Positions 16,601-25,195 of a stretch of DNA of 64,000 nucleotides are shown piece by piece. How positions within the stretch are numbered: the stretch's first letter is position 1; every line of letters starts with the position of its first letter. A program made the translations under genes and the position numbers. The notes under the pieces were generated by a model. The model made no database searches and had not been told where the DNA came from. It saw nothing but the letters and a program-made list of their open reading frames with translations. The DNA is from Chryseobacterium gleum (lineage in GTDB: Bacteria > Bacteroidota > Bacteroidia > Flavobacteriales > Weeksellaceae): the NCBI RefSeq assembly GCF_900636535.1, contig NZ_LR134289.1, positions 3,162,001 through 3,226,000 on the forward strand. The letters run 5' to 3'.

Positions 16601-16807
16601 CTAATTTGATTTCACATTTCGGCCGTCTGCATCAAAAACAAGATACAGACCATTCATCAAATGAATTTTGTAAGCATTGTATTTTTTTTCAATAGAGTCA
16701 ATGATACTGCCAGGATAATTCCTTGTCATAAATGAAACTATATTCTTTCTGATCTGAGCAGAAGAAATCTTTCTTCCGTTGCTGTTTATTATATTCCAGT
16801 TGACCAT
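16601..16807 (-). CDS. short PepSY-like protein without signal peptide, possible partial duplicate
   Basis: A 68-aa protein that aligns end to end with residues 83-149 of the next gene upstream (shared pattern NW..., KIS/KIP, NYPG/NFPN, Y.I...NGL.L.FD..G). It is in the same frame as that gene but separated by three in-frame stop codons in 30 bp. It lacks any signal peptide, odd for a family that is normally exported. It may be a remnant of a decayed paralogue or a small functional domain; I cannot decide. Confidence 0.5.
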   Translation of the reverse strand: MVNWNIINSNGRKISSAQIRKNIVSFMTRNYPGSIIDSIEKKYNAYKIHLMNGLYLVFDADGRNVKSN

Positions 16808-16837
16808 AATATTAAAATTTAGCGTTTAGTGTTAGTG

Positions 16838-17287
16838 TTAATCGTCGATCTTTTTGAAGTTCCCGTTTCGGTCAAATTCAAGTTCCAGTCCATTGGAAAG
16901 CTCTGCTTTATATGACCATCTTTTCTTTTCTATTTTAATGATGTAGGTATTAGGAAAGTTCTTCGTACTGTAATTTCTGATAGATACCGGAATAAAGCCA
17001 TATGGAATTTTCTGGTGCTTGCCATCTACTTCTTTCCAGTTTCCGCTGCTGTCGAACTCCATTTTCATTCCATTGGTCAGATATACTTTGTATTCATCAA
17101 CTCCATAGATTTCCCTGTCTTCTATGGCTGAGTTTACAGGTATACCTTTAAAATGGACAGCAAGAAAGTTTTTTGCTGTTTTCGGCAACTGATTGGGAGA
17201 GATTGCTCTATCCTGTGCAGAAATAAAACTTCCCATCAATAAAAACATGATCATCAATACTCCTGTGATTTTCTTTACATTTTTCAT
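16838..17287 (-). CDS. exported PepSY-like (DUF2874-type) protein
   Basis: A 149-aa protein with a signal peptide (about residues 1-24, ending FISAQ) and two tandem PepSY-like/BLIP-like units. Unit 1 (about 30-88) ends YLTNGMKMEFDSSGNW, and unit 2 (about 93-149) ends LSNGLELEFDRNGNF. Such small periplasmic proteins are common in Bacteroidota next to OmpR-type two-component systems and are suspected to bind peptides or inhibit proteases. That function is inference. It lies upstream of the regulator/kinase pair on the same strand. Confidence 0.82.
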   Translation of the reverse strand: MKNVKKITGVLMIMFLLMGSFISAQDRAISPNQLPKTAKNFLAVHFKGIPVNSAIEDREIYGVDEYKVYLTNGMKMEFDSSGNWKEVDGKHQKIPYGFIPVSIRNYSTKNFPNTYIIKIEKKRWSYKAELSNGLELEFDRNGNFKKIDD

Positions 17288-17436
17288 ATGATTACATTTT
17301 TCTGTTGTTATTCTGAAGCAAAGTTCATCATCAATTTGGGAAAGAATTGGGAAAATGATTTCGGCAAAAATAAATACGGTAAAATTTAAGATTTAACCAC
17401 AGATGTCTGCGTTGATTTTTTAGAAAATATTACAAC

Positions 17437-17467
17437 AAAAAAACCACTAAGATGATCTTAATGGCTT
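17437..17467 (-). terminator. terminator of the YjjG-type gene
   Basis: On the minus strand the arms ATCCACTAAGA-like and its complement (plus-strand CCACTAAGAT at 17444-17453, ATCTTAATGG at 17455-17464) form a hairpin with one G-T pair followed by seven T. It lies 28 bp after the stop. Confidence 0.7.
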
Positions 17468-17494
17468 TTATATTGTGAACTTATGTTCTTATGT

Positions 17495-18190
17495 TTATAA
17501 GTATTCTTTAATCTGCTGAAGATGGGTAATAGCTTTTAGTCCTTCCTTCTGTTTATCTTCTTTATATACATCGAAGAAAATAGCATCCATTCCGAAATCT
17601 GTAGCACCCATTGCATCTGCAATCCAATCGTCACCAATCAGGATACTTTCTTCTTTTCTTGCTTCAGAAAGCCCGAGAGAATATTCAAAAATCCTTGGAT
17701 TAGGCTTTCTTACGCCTACAGAATCTGCACTGGTAATCGTTTTAAAATAGGGTGCAATTCCGGATAATGTACATTTTCTTTCTGTCACCTCCTGAAATCC
17801 GTTGGAAATGATGTGTAATGTATAATTTTTCGCTTTCAGATATTCCAGAACATCCTCTGCTCCTTCTACCAGTTCGTTATGACTCACAATATTATCAAGG
17901 AAGTTTTCTTCAAAATAAGAGGCAAGCTCCTTATTATCTATTCCAAAATGTTTGAATGAATCATAAAAACGGTGTTCTCTCAAATACTCTTTGCCAATAA
18001 TTCCGTCTCTGATCTTTTCCCATAATTCTTCGTTGATATCATGATAAACAGAGTGAAATTCCTCAAAGTCAATGTGATACTTTGAAGTGATTTCCTGCTT
18101 TTCAAAAAGGTCTTTGATGGTAAGATAGGCATTTCTGCGATGATCCCAGAGCGTATTGTCCAGGTCAAAAAAAACGTGCTGCATTTTCAT
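17495..18190 (-). CDS. YjjG-family HAD-type noncanonical pyrimidine nucleotidase
   Basis: A 231-aa haloacid dehalogenase-like phosphatase. Motif I is FFDLDNTLWD at the N-terminus, motif II HIISNGF near residue 109, motif III K in VRKPNPRIF near 150, and motif IV IGDDWIADAMGA near 173. YjjG-type enzymes dephosphorylate noncanonical pyrimidine nucleotides such as 5-halogenated dUMP, protecting nucleotide pools. I take the start MKMQHVFF at 18190, since the upstream residues MCC are not typical. It stands alone, with a terminator downstream. Confidence 0.88.
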   Translation of the reverse strand: MKMQHVFFDLDNTLWDHRRNAYLTIKDLFEKQEITSKYHIDFEEFHSVYHDINEELWEKIRDGIIGKEYLREHRFYDSFKHFGIDNKELASYFEENFLDNIVSHNELVEGAEDVLEYLKAKNYTLHIISNGFQEVTERKCTLSGIAPYFKTITSADSVGVRKPNPRIFEYSLGLSEARKEESILIGDDWIADAMGATDFGMDAIFFDVYKEDKQKEGLKAITHLQQIKEYL

Positions 18191-18210
18191 ACAGCACAAA
18201 GTTAGTAATT

Positions 18211-18345
18211 TTAATTTTTCGAGACAGGGTAATTCTTGCTCTTGCTTTTGACAATTTCAAGGCTTTTAGAAAAGTTGAGCAAAAAATCGATTGTTTGTTT
18301 CTTAGGTTTCAAAGTTTTCACTTTTAAAGAATCATTTTTTTTCAT
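18211..18345 (-). CDS. 44-aa basic small protein, conserved-looking
   Basis: A small gene of 44 codons plus stop. It starts MKKNDSLKVKTLKPKKQTID and continues with a FLLNFSKSLEIVK helix and a short SKN end. It is strongly basic, with no signal peptide and no Cys. The pattern KVKTLKPK followed by FLLN[FY]SK[AS]L is one I recall from tiny unannotated flavobacterial proteins, which supports it being real despite its length. It lies between the sigma factor gene and the YjjG-type gene, on the same strand as both, 48 bp after the sigma factor stop. Function unknown. Confidence 0.65.
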   Translation of the reverse strand: MKKNDSLKVKTLKPKKQTIDFLLNFSKSLEIVKSKSKNYPVSKN

Positions 18346-18393
18346 AGGCGAAGTATGTTTTTCTTTAAAACGTGAATTTATTTGAAATATTAT

Positions 18394-18984
18394 TTACCTG
18401 GTCAATATTATATTATTTTCATCCATGATTTTTCTCAGGTTTATCAAAGCATATCTTACTCTGCCTAATGTTGTATTAATGCTCATCTCCGTATGATCTG
18501 CAATTTCTTTGAAACTCAAGCCATCAAAAAACCTCAGTTTTATGACCTCCTGCTGGTTTTGTGGCAAAAACTGCAGCATCTTCAGAAGATCCTCCTGAAT
18601 CTGATTGGTCACCAGCTGATCTTCAATATTCTCCGAAGGTTCTCTGATTAAATCAAAAATAGAATACTCATCCGTTTCAAAAGTAGTTTCTGAAACTTTG
18701 ATATTCTTGGCTTTTGACCTGAAATGATCGATGATTAAATTGTGGGAAATTCTTTTCGCCCAAAGAATAAATTTACCTTCTTCGTTGTAGCGCCCTTCTT
18801 TTAGCATCACAATAATCTTCATGAATGTATCCTGAAAGATATCGTTGGCTAAATCTTCATCATTAATTTTGTAAAAAATGAATGTAAACAGTTCTCTCTG
18901 ATGTCGGTGAATGAGGGTTGATAATGCGCCCTCGTCTCCTTTTTGGTAAAGGGAAATTAGTAAACTATCCGATTTTGATTTCAT
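18394..18984 (-). CDS. ECF-type RNA polymerase sigma factor
   Basis: A 196-aa sigma-70 family protein. I start it at 18984 (MKSKSDSLLISLYQ), as the longer frame to 19059 adds 25 residues with no family resemblance. Region 2 is around DEDLANDIFQDTFMKI (residues 42-57), and region 4 has the helix-turn-helix DGLSFKEIADHTEMSINTT near residue 155. It directs RNA polymerase to a small set of promoters. No anti-sigma factor gene is adjacent, which is common for this widely conserved flavobacterial type. Confidence 0.9.
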   Translation of the reverse strand: MKSKSDSLLISLYQKGDEGALSTLIHRHQRELFTFIFYKINDEDLANDIFQDTFMKIIVMLKEGRYNEEGKFILWAKRISHNLIIDHFRSKAKNIKVSETTFETDEYSIFDLIREPSENIEDQLVTNQIQEDLLKMLQFLPQNQQEVIKLRFFDGLSFKEIADHTEMSINTTLGRVRYALINLRKIMDENNIILTR

Positions 18985-19178
18985 AACTCTTCTCAATATA
19001 AATAATTCGCAGACAGGCATTCCTCCAGATATTTCATCTGGCCTTTGCTGTATCAACAAAACAGTTCTAGAGTAGAGTCTATTCTATAGGCGGTACAAAT
19101 TATTATGATGTAAATATAATAATTTTTTAATAACTGTTAACCTATTATTAAATTTTATAGAGAAAAATCTAAAAAAAA

Positions 19179-19670
19179 TCACTTAAACATGTCGTGAATA
19201 AAGACAGTAGGGATATTTAATGTAAAATTAACATTAAGCCCTTTCATTTCTTTCCCGTTCAGACGGGTATCTCCAATAGGAAAGGCATATCCGCCTGTAA
19301 GATCCAGCATACCAAATAAGGTAACTCCAATCTTAGGAGCAATATATTTATTAGTTCCTTCAACACCTGCTAAAAAATAATATGAATGATAGAAATCCAC
19401 ATTCTTTTCAAAATTAAGAAGAACATCAGCCTGCAGTTTCGGCATAATGGCAAATTTGGAATCCACAGATCCCATCATTGCAGACCCTCCCAATCTGTAG
19501 ATCAAATCATCATTTTTAAGGAAAAGCAATTTACCTCCTACTTCGCCAAAACTTTGATTCTGGTAGGTATAGCCCACACTGATCATTTTATGCATGGTAT
19601 ATTGAGCTTTTACGGCTGTACTTAGTAAAAACAGAGACAGGATGGCAACTACAGTTCTAAAATTCATCAT
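19179..19670 (-). CDS. exported outer-membrane-like protein of unknown function
   Basis: A 163-aa protein with a clear signal peptide (about residues 1-22, ending VKAQ). The mature part alternates hydrophobic and aromatic residues (GYTYQN, GGKLLFL, YYFLAGVEG, DLTGGYAFPIG), suggesting a small beta-barrel or porin-like fold. I recognise no specific family. It follows metK upstream on the same strand but is separated from it by a hairpin terminator, so it is probably transcribed on its own. Confidence 0.75.
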   Translation of the reverse strand: MMNFRTVVAILSLFLLSTAVKAQYTMHKMISVGYTYQNQSFGEVGGKLLFLKNDDLIYRLGGSAMMGSVDSKFAIMPKLQADVLLNFEKNVDFYHSYYFLAGVEGTNKYIAPKIGVTLFGMLDLTGGYAFPIGDTRLNGKEMKGLNVNFTLNIPTVFIHDMFK

Positions 19671-19696
19671 CTTTCTATATTATAAGGTGTAAAATT

Positions 19697-19730
19697 AAAA
19701 AAAACTGCCTTATCCAGAGATAAAGCAGTT
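19697..19730 (-). terminator. metK terminator
   Basis: On the minus strand AACTGCTTTATC and GATAAGGCAGTT pair (one mismatch) and are followed by eight T. It begins 25 bp after the metK stop. Confidence 0.85.
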
Positions 19731-19754
19731 CATTTATTATTGTTTAAAGAGAAA

Positions 19755-21035
19755 TTAAATTCCAAAAGCGGTTTTAATCTCTTCTACTTTGTCAAGTTTC
19801 TCCCAGGTGAAGAATTCAAGATCTTTCAATGTAAGCTCATTTTTATGTCCTTTGTTGAAAGTTTTATCAGCTACATAATGCTCTTTACCCATGTGTCCGT
19901 AAGAAGCTGTTTCCTGATAAATAGGATTTCTTAATTTTAAGTTCTGCTCAATAGCATAAGGTCTTAAATCAAAAATAGCAGAAACTTTTTTCGCAATATC
20001 TCCATCATGCAGATCTACTTTTGCCGTTCCGTAAGTATTGATGTATAAACCACAAGGCTCAGCTACTCCAATAGCATAAGAAACCTGTACCAAAACTTCA
20101 TCAGCTACTCCTGCAGCCACTAAATTTTTAGCAATATGTCTTGTTGCATACGCAGCACTTCTGTCTACTTTAGAAGGATCTTTTCCAGAGAAAGCACCAC
20201 CACCGTGAGCTCCTTTACCACCGTAAGTATCCACGATGATTTTTCTACCTGTAAGACCGGTATCTCCGTGAGGTCCTCCGATTACGAATTTTCCTGTAGG
20301 ATTGATATGATATTTGATCTGATCGTTAAATAAAGCTTTGATCTCCTCAGTTTGCTGTGCAACCACTCTTGGAACCAGAATATTTTTGATATCCTCACGG
20401 ATCTTGTTCAGCATTTCTTCTTCAGTTCCAAAGTCATCATGCTGGGTAGAAACTACAATAGAATCAATTCTGATAGGTTTATGATCATCAGAATATTCAA
20501 TTGTCACCTGGCTCTTTGCATCAGGACGAAGATAAGTGATCTCCCTATTTTCTCTTCTGATGGCAGAAAGCTCTTTCAGGATTGTGTGGGCAAGATCCAG
20601 TGCAAGAGGCATATAATTAGCCGTCTCATTAGTTGCATATCCGAACATCATTCCCTGATCCCCGGCACCCTGTGCATTTGCTTTAGCTTCGAAAGACTCA
20701 TCATTTACAGCTCTGTCAACGCCCTGGTTGATATCAGGTGACTGCTCATGGATCGCAGAAATCACTCCGCAAGAATCTCCATTGAACATATATTCTCCCT
20801 TTGTATAACCGATTCCGTTGATTACCTCTCTGGCAATGGTCTGTACATCAAGGTAAGCATCAGATTTTACTTCTCCTGCCAATACCACCTGTCCGGTCGT
20901 TACAAGAGTTTCACATGCTACTTTTGAATTTTTATCGTATGCTAAGAAATGATCGATTAATGCATCGGAAATCTGGTCGGCAATTTTATCCGGATGTCCT
21001 TCTGAAACGGATTCAGATGTAAATAAATAAGACAT
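19755..21035 (-). CDS. metK: S-adenosylmethionine synthetase
   Basis: A 426-aa methionine adenosyltransferase of normal length. Family motifs are [20 protein letters not shown] at the N-terminus, [12 protein letters not shown] near residue 123, and the glycine-rich [18 protein letters not shown] near 272. It makes SAM from methionine and ATP in the cytoplasm. Its 235-bp upstream gap shows no recognisable SAM riboswitch. In contrast, a SAM-like aptamer lies upstream of the receptor gene at 47381-50125. Confidence 0.98.
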   Translation of the reverse strand: MSYLFTSESVSEGHPDKIADQISDALIDHFLAYDKNSKVACETLVTTGQVVLAGEVKSDAYLDVQTIAREVINGIGYTKGEYMFNGDSCGVISAIHEQSPDINQGVDRAVNDESFEAKANAQGAGDQGMMFGYATNETANYMPLALDLAHTILKELSAIRRENREITYLRPDAKSQVTIEYSDDHKPIRIDSIVVSTQHDDFGTEEEMLNKIREDIKNILVPRVVAQQTEEIKALFNDQIKYHINPTGKFVIGGPHGDTGLTGRKIIVDTYGGKGAHGGGAFSGKDPSKVDRSAAYATRHIAKNLVAAGVADEVLVQVSYAIGVAEPCGLYINTYGTAKVDLHDGDIAKKVSAIFDLRPYAIEQNLKLRNPIYQETASYGHMGKEHYVADKTFNKGHKNELTLKDLEFFTWEKLDKVEEIKTAFGI

Positions 21036-21270
21036 ATAATTCTTTTGTTTTTAAAGATTTAAAATAGTGTTTGCGAAAAATATGAATGAAATTGCCCAGA
21101 AAAAAGAATACTGTTTTAGCATTTTTTTATAGAGGTTGCAATCAGGTCAAATTTTTCCTCGTAATAAACGTCAGCAAATTTAAGTACTATTTTCCTAATA
21201 CTCAAAAATTTTGTTTATTAATTACAATTTTATTTAAATTGATGATTTCTATCACTTTAACACATTCCTG

Positions 21271-22221
21271 CTACTGAGGCTTGATGCTTACAAATTCTTT
21301 CGGACTTTCGTGATAATTCAGTTTAAGTTCTAAAGAACTCTTGATAGAATATGACAATTCATCAATGATTTTTTGTTTAAAAGTTGGCTTATAATAAATA
21401 ATACTGATCTCGCGATATGGGAAAGGTTTTTTGAATCTGAAAACATTTTTCTTCTGCTGTTCAGAAAGCTGGCTCAGTGCAAGCTCCGGCAGAATACTGA
21501 TTCCTCCTACTTTATCCACCATATGCACCAAAGTCTGAATATTGGACGCTAAAAAGTCTAAATTCTTAGGCTTTAATGTATTTTCTTTCAGGTGGCAGAT
21601 GTTTTCAAACTGATTTCTCAGACAGTTTCCTTCTTCCAGCAGCCATACTTTTTCTACATTCAGATCTTCCGGAATGATGTAAGAATTCTTCTTATTGGCT
21701 TCTGTATTGGAACTGTAGATCATCAGCTCTTCGTTGAACAGGAAATCCTGATAAAACTCGTCAGCAGTATCATAAGGAGTAGAGATAATTCCCGCATCCA
21801 GCTCTCCTGCTTTCAGAGCTTTAATAATATTATCAGTGGTCATTTCTTTTACATTCATCTGAATTTTCGGATTGTCCTCAAGGAACTTGAAAATTTCCGT
21901 TGGTAGAATGAAAGAAGAAACGGTAGGAATGATTCCGAGATTGATGGTTCCACCCAGAATATTATTCAAGAGGTTTGCTTTGTTCTTCAGCTCATTGACA
22001 GACTCAATAATTACCTTTGCCTGATCAATAATCTGCAGGCCAACATCCGTTGTACGGATCGGGTGAGTTGTCCTATCGAAAACCTTTACATCCAGTTCAT
22101 CCTCAAATTTCTGTATCATGGCACTTAACGTAGGTTGGGTAATAAAACACGCCTGAGCGGCTTTACCAAAATGTTTATACTTATCAACAGCGATAAGATA
22201 CTCCAGTTGCTGAATGTTCAT
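21271..22221 (-). CDS. oxyR: hydrogen-peroxide-sensing LysR-type regulator
   Basis: A 316-aa LysR-family protein with an N-terminal winged helix (about residues 1-60, MNIQQLEYLIAVDKYKHFG). Two Cys in EEGNCLRNQFENIC, at residues 200 and 209, keep the nine-residue spacing of the redox pair of E. coli OxyR (C199/C208). That strongly supports peroxide sensing by disulfide formation. It diverges from the catalase gene across 132 bp, the classic arrangement for an activator and its target. Likely target: katA and other peroxide defence genes. Confidence 0.95.
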   Translation of the reverse strand: MNIQQLEYLIAVDKYKHFGKAAQACFITQPTLSAMIQKFEDELDVKVFDRTTHPIRTTDVGLQIIDQAKVIIESVNELKNKANLLNNILGGTINLGIIPTVSSFILPTEIFKFLEDNPKIQMNVKEMTTDNIIKALKAGELDAGIISTPYDTADEFYQDFLFNEELMIYSSNTEANKKNSYIIPEDLNVEKVWLLEEGNCLRNQFENICHLKENTLKPKNLDFLASNIQTLVHMVDKVGGISILPELALSQLSEQQKKNVFRFKKPFPYREISIIYYKPTFKQKIIDELSYSIKSSLELKLNYHESPKEFVSIKPQ

Positions 22222-22241
22222 TTGATTAATATTATCTATTA

Positions 22242-22270
22242 CAAAGATATAACGTTTTTGCTATTAGCAA
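22242..22270 (-). promoter_or_regulatory. oxyR promoter
   Basis: On the minus strand TATCTTTG (22249-22242) matches TAnnTTTG, with a TTG (22270-22268) 18 bp upstream as -33. It is 20 bp before the oxyR ATG, within the shared oxyR-catalase control region. Confidence 0.6.
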
Positions 22271-22353
22271 TTAAAAATTCAAGTAAATTTGATATTCATT
22301 ACCTTTACACTTGGATTTAGAAAAGAAAAACAATTATTCAAATCATCAATTAT

Positions 22354-23841
22354 ATGGATTCTAAAAAATTAACGTTAAGTAACGGAGCACCTTATTATGA
22401 GCATCAGGATTCCCAGACGGTAGGACCAAGAGGCCCGGTATTGCTGCAGGACTTTATTCTCCAGGAAAATCTTGCACACTTCGTTAGGGAAAGAATTCCT
22501 GAAAGGATAGTACATGCCAAAGGAAGCGGAGCTTACGGAACTTTCACGGTAACACACGATATCAGCCAGTATACGAAAGCAAAACTGTTTTCAAAGGTAG
22601 GAAACTCATGCAGAATGTTCGCAAGATTTTCTACGGTAGGAGGTGAAAAAGGAAGTGCAGATACCGCAAGAGATCCGAGAGGTTTTGCTTTAAAATTTTA
22701 CACTGAAGACGGAAACTGGGACCTTGTAGGGAACAATACTCCCGTATTCTTTATTAAAGACGCTAAAAAATTCCCTGATTTTATTCATACTCAGAAAAGA
22801 GTGCCGAAAACAAACTTAAAAAGCGCCACCATGATGTGGGATTTCTGGAGTTTAAACCCTGAATCTCTTCATCAGGTTCTCATATTAATGTCAGACAGAG
22901 GAACTCCTTATGGATACAGACATATGCATGGTTTTGGATCCCATACCTTTTCTATGATCAATGATAAAAATGAAAGAGTCTGGGTAAAGTTCCATTTCAA
23001 AACAAAGCAGGGTGTAAAAAACTTCACAGATGAAGAAGCTGTAAAAATGGCTGGTGAAAATCCTGATTTTGCACAGGAAGATCTTTGCAATGCCATTGAA
23101 AACGGAGATTTCCCAAAATGGACGATGTATATTCAGGTAATGACAGAAGAACAGGCAAAAGATTTCAGATGGAATCCGTTTGACGTAACCAAAGTATGGT
23201 TCCATGATGACTTTCCTCTGATTGAAGTAGGTGAAATGGAACTTAATGAAATTCCTGTCAATTATTTTGCCCATGTGGAACAATCTACTTTTTCGCCAAG
23301 CAGCCTGATCAACGGAATTAGTTTTTCCCCGGACAAAATGCTGCAGGGAAGATTATTCTCTTATCCTGATGCACACCGTTACAGAGTAGGAGTAAATTCT
23401 CATCAGCTTGAAGTGAACAGATGTCCTTTTGCCGTCAACAATTATCAGAGAGACGGCTTTATGGCAGACTCAAGCCATTATCAGGATAAACCAAATTATC
23501 ACCCGAACAGCTTTGATGATATAAAACCTGACCCTTCTTATAAAAACTACGAATATGAGTTAGACAGTGCCCATGTTGCCAGCTACAACAGAAATGATAA
23601 TGACAGTGACCACTATACCCAACCTGGACTTTTGTATTCAAAAGCAATGAATGCGGAAGACAGAGATCATCTGATCAAAAACATCGTGGGCAGTATGAAC
23701 GGTATCAGCGGGCCTAAAAGAGACGAAATTATCAACCGTCAGTTATGTCACTTTTTCCGCGCCAACATTGAGCTTGGCATGAAAGTGGCTTCTCAGTTAA
23801 ACGTCAATATTGATGCAAATATGATGAATCATTCCAAATAA
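22354..23841 (+). CDS. katA: monofunctional haem catalase (clade 3, KatA type)
   Basis: A 495-aa small-subunit catalase. The active-site His is in RIPERIVHAKGSGAYG near residue 54, the catalytic Asn in VGNNTPVFFIKD near 127, and the haem-ligand Tyr in RLFSYPDAHRYRVG near 337. It dismutates hydrogen peroxide in the cytoplasm. It is divergent from oxyR, so peroxide induction through OxyR is likely. A very strong A/T hairpin terminator follows. No C-terminal extension of large-subunit catalases is present. Confidence 0.97.
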   Translation: MDSKKLTLSNGAPYYEHQDSQTVGPRGPVLLQDFILQENLAHFVRERIPERIVHAKGSGAYGTFTVTHDISQYTKAKLFSKVGNSCRMFARFSTVGGEKGSADTARDPRGFALKFYTEDGNWDLVGNNTPVFFIKDAKKFPDFIHTQKRVPKTNLKSATMMWDFWSLNPESLHQVLILMSDRGTPYGYRHMHGFGSHTFSMINDKNERVWVKFHFKTKQGVKNFTDEEAVKMAGENPDFAQEDLCNAIENGDFPKWTMYIQVMTEEQAKDFRWNPFDVTKVWFHDDFPLIEVGEMELNEIPVNYFAHVEQSTFSPSSLINGISFSPDKMLQGRLFSYPDAHRYRVGVNSHQLEVNRCPFAVNNYQRDGFMADSSHYQDKPNYHPNSFDDIKPDPSYKNYEYELDSAHVASYNRNDNDSDHYTQPGLLYSKAMNAEDRDHLIKNIVGSMNGISGPKRDEIINRQLCHFFRANIELGMKVASQLNVNIDANMMNHSK

Positions 23842-23860
23842 TCATATTGAATAATAAATT

Positions 23861-23900
23861 AAAAAAAAGGAAAAAAAAATAATATTTTTTCCTTTTTTTT
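23861..23900 (+). terminator. katA terminator
   Basis: Arms AAAAAAAAGGAAAAAA and TTTTTTCCTTTTTTTT fold into a long, nearly all A-T hairpin ending in eight T, 20 bp after the katA stop. Confidence 0.8.
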
Positions 23901-23946
23901 GTAAAAAATTCATAATTTGCAAAGGATGATATTTTAAAGTGGAAAA

Positions 23947-24714
23947 ATGAGTTACGAGAATATATTATTAAAAAAAGAAGATAAATTATCTATTATTACC
24001 ATAAACAGACCTGAGAGTTTAAATGCTTTAAATGCAAAAACAATTCAGGAAATCAGTTCCGCATTGGATGAGCTTAATGCTGATACTTCCTGCAGGGTAA
24101 TTATCCTTACCGGAAGTGGAGAAAAATCTTTTGTAGCGGGAGCTGACATCAAGGAATTCAGCGAATTCGGACAGGAAAGAGCGGAAGAACTTGCAAGAAA
24201 CGGACAAAATACATTGTTCAATAAAATTGAAAATATGTCCAAGCCTGTTATTGCTGCCGTTAACGGTTTTGCATTAGGAGGAGGTTTGGAGCTTGCCATG
24301 GCATGCCACATCAGATATGCATCTGAAAACGCCAGATTAGGGCTTCCTGAAGTAACACTTGGTTTAATTCCGGGTTATGGCGGAACTCAGAGGCTTCCTA
24401 AACTTGTAGGAAAAGGCATTGCCAACGAAATGATCTTCTCTGCCAAAATGATCCTTGCCCAAAAAGCAAAAGAGATCGGACTGGTGAATGAAGTATACCC
24501 TATTGAAGAATTATTAACCAAAACTAAAGAATTAGCAAACACTATTGCCTACAATTCACCAATGGCAATATCAAAGGCAATAAATGCCGTGAATCTATCT
24601 GACACAGAGAAAGGTTTTGAAACTGAAATTAAATATTTCGGCGAACTTTTTGAAATGGCAGATAAGAAAGAAGGAGTTACTGCGTTTCTAGAGAAGAGAA
24701 AGCCGAACTTCTAA
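23947..24714 (+). CDS. enoyl-CoA hydratase/isomerase (crotonase family)
   Basis: A 255-aa crotonase-fold enzyme. The oxyanion-hole region VAGADIKEFSEFG lies near residue 65. The two glutamates expected of a hydratase lie in GGGLELAMACH (about 113) and GLPEVTLGLIPGYGGTQRL (about 133). It likely hydrates trans-2-enoyl-CoA to 3-hydroxyacyl-CoA in beta-oxidation or butanoate metabolism. It has no beta-oxidation partner genes next to it. It precedes the deaminase gene by 52 bp on the same strand. Confidence 0.93.
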   Translation: MSYENILLKKEDKLSIITINRPESLNALNAKTIQEISSALDELNADTSCRVIILTGSGEKSFVAGADIKEFSEFGQERAEELARNGQNTLFNKIENMSKPVIAAVNGFALGGGLELAMACHIRYASENARLGLPEVTLGLIPGYGGTQRLPKLVGKGIANEMIFSAKMILAQKAKEIGLVNEVYPIEELLTKTKELANTIAYNSPMAISKAINAVNLSDTEKGFETEIKYFGELFEMADKKEGVTAFLEKRKPNF

Positions 24715-24766
24715 TCTTTCTTAAAGACTTTAATCCAAATTATTTCGAAAAAAACAATGCTGTGGT

Positions 24767-25189
24767 ATGAATAAGTTTGATAAAGCTTATCTAAAAATGG
24801 CTCAGGAATGGGCAAAACTCTCCTACTGTAAGAGAAAACAGGTGGGAGCTCTTATCGTAAAAGATAGGATGATTATTTCAGATGGTTACAACGGGACTCC
24901 TTCGGGATTCGAAAACTGCTGTGAAGATGAAGAAGGGAAAACACACTGGTACGTATTGCATGCTGAAGCCAACGCTATATTAAAGCTGGCCGCTTCTACT
25001 CAATCTGCAAAAGGAGCTACGTTATATCTGACGCTGTCTCCATGTAAGGAATGCAGCAAGCTGATCTTACAGGCAGGAATTACGAGACTGGTGTATATTA
25101 ATGAGTATTCGGATGACGACGGAATATCGTTCCTGAGAAACCATAATATTGAAATAGAACAAATATCGGACTGTGAACTAAAAAAATAA
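24767..25189 (+). CDS. dCMP deaminase / cytidine-deoxycytidylate deaminase family (ComEB-like)
   Basis: A 140-aa zinc deaminase. The zinc site is visible as HAEANAI (near residue 65) and PCKECSK (near 92). It starts MNKFDKAYLKMAQEWAKLSYCKRKQVGA, typical of dCMP deaminases, which supply dUMP for dTMP synthesis. It is six bases upstream of xerD, and xerD overlaps the NUDIX gene, so a three-gene operon with nucleotide and DNA housekeeping themes is likely. Confidence 0.92.
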   Translation: MNKFDKAYLKMAQEWAKLSYCKRKQVGALIVKDRMIISDGYNGTPSGFENCCEDEEGKTHWYVLHAEANAILKLAASTQSAKGATLYLTLSPCKECSKLILQAGITRLVYINEYSDDDGISFLRNHNIEIEQISDCELKK

Positions 25190-25195
25190 GCACAA

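Noticed and set aside
21036..21270. Possible SAM riboswitch upstream of metK
   Set aside because: No GCAACC/GGTGC core or closing stem is visible; only AT-rich sequence is present.
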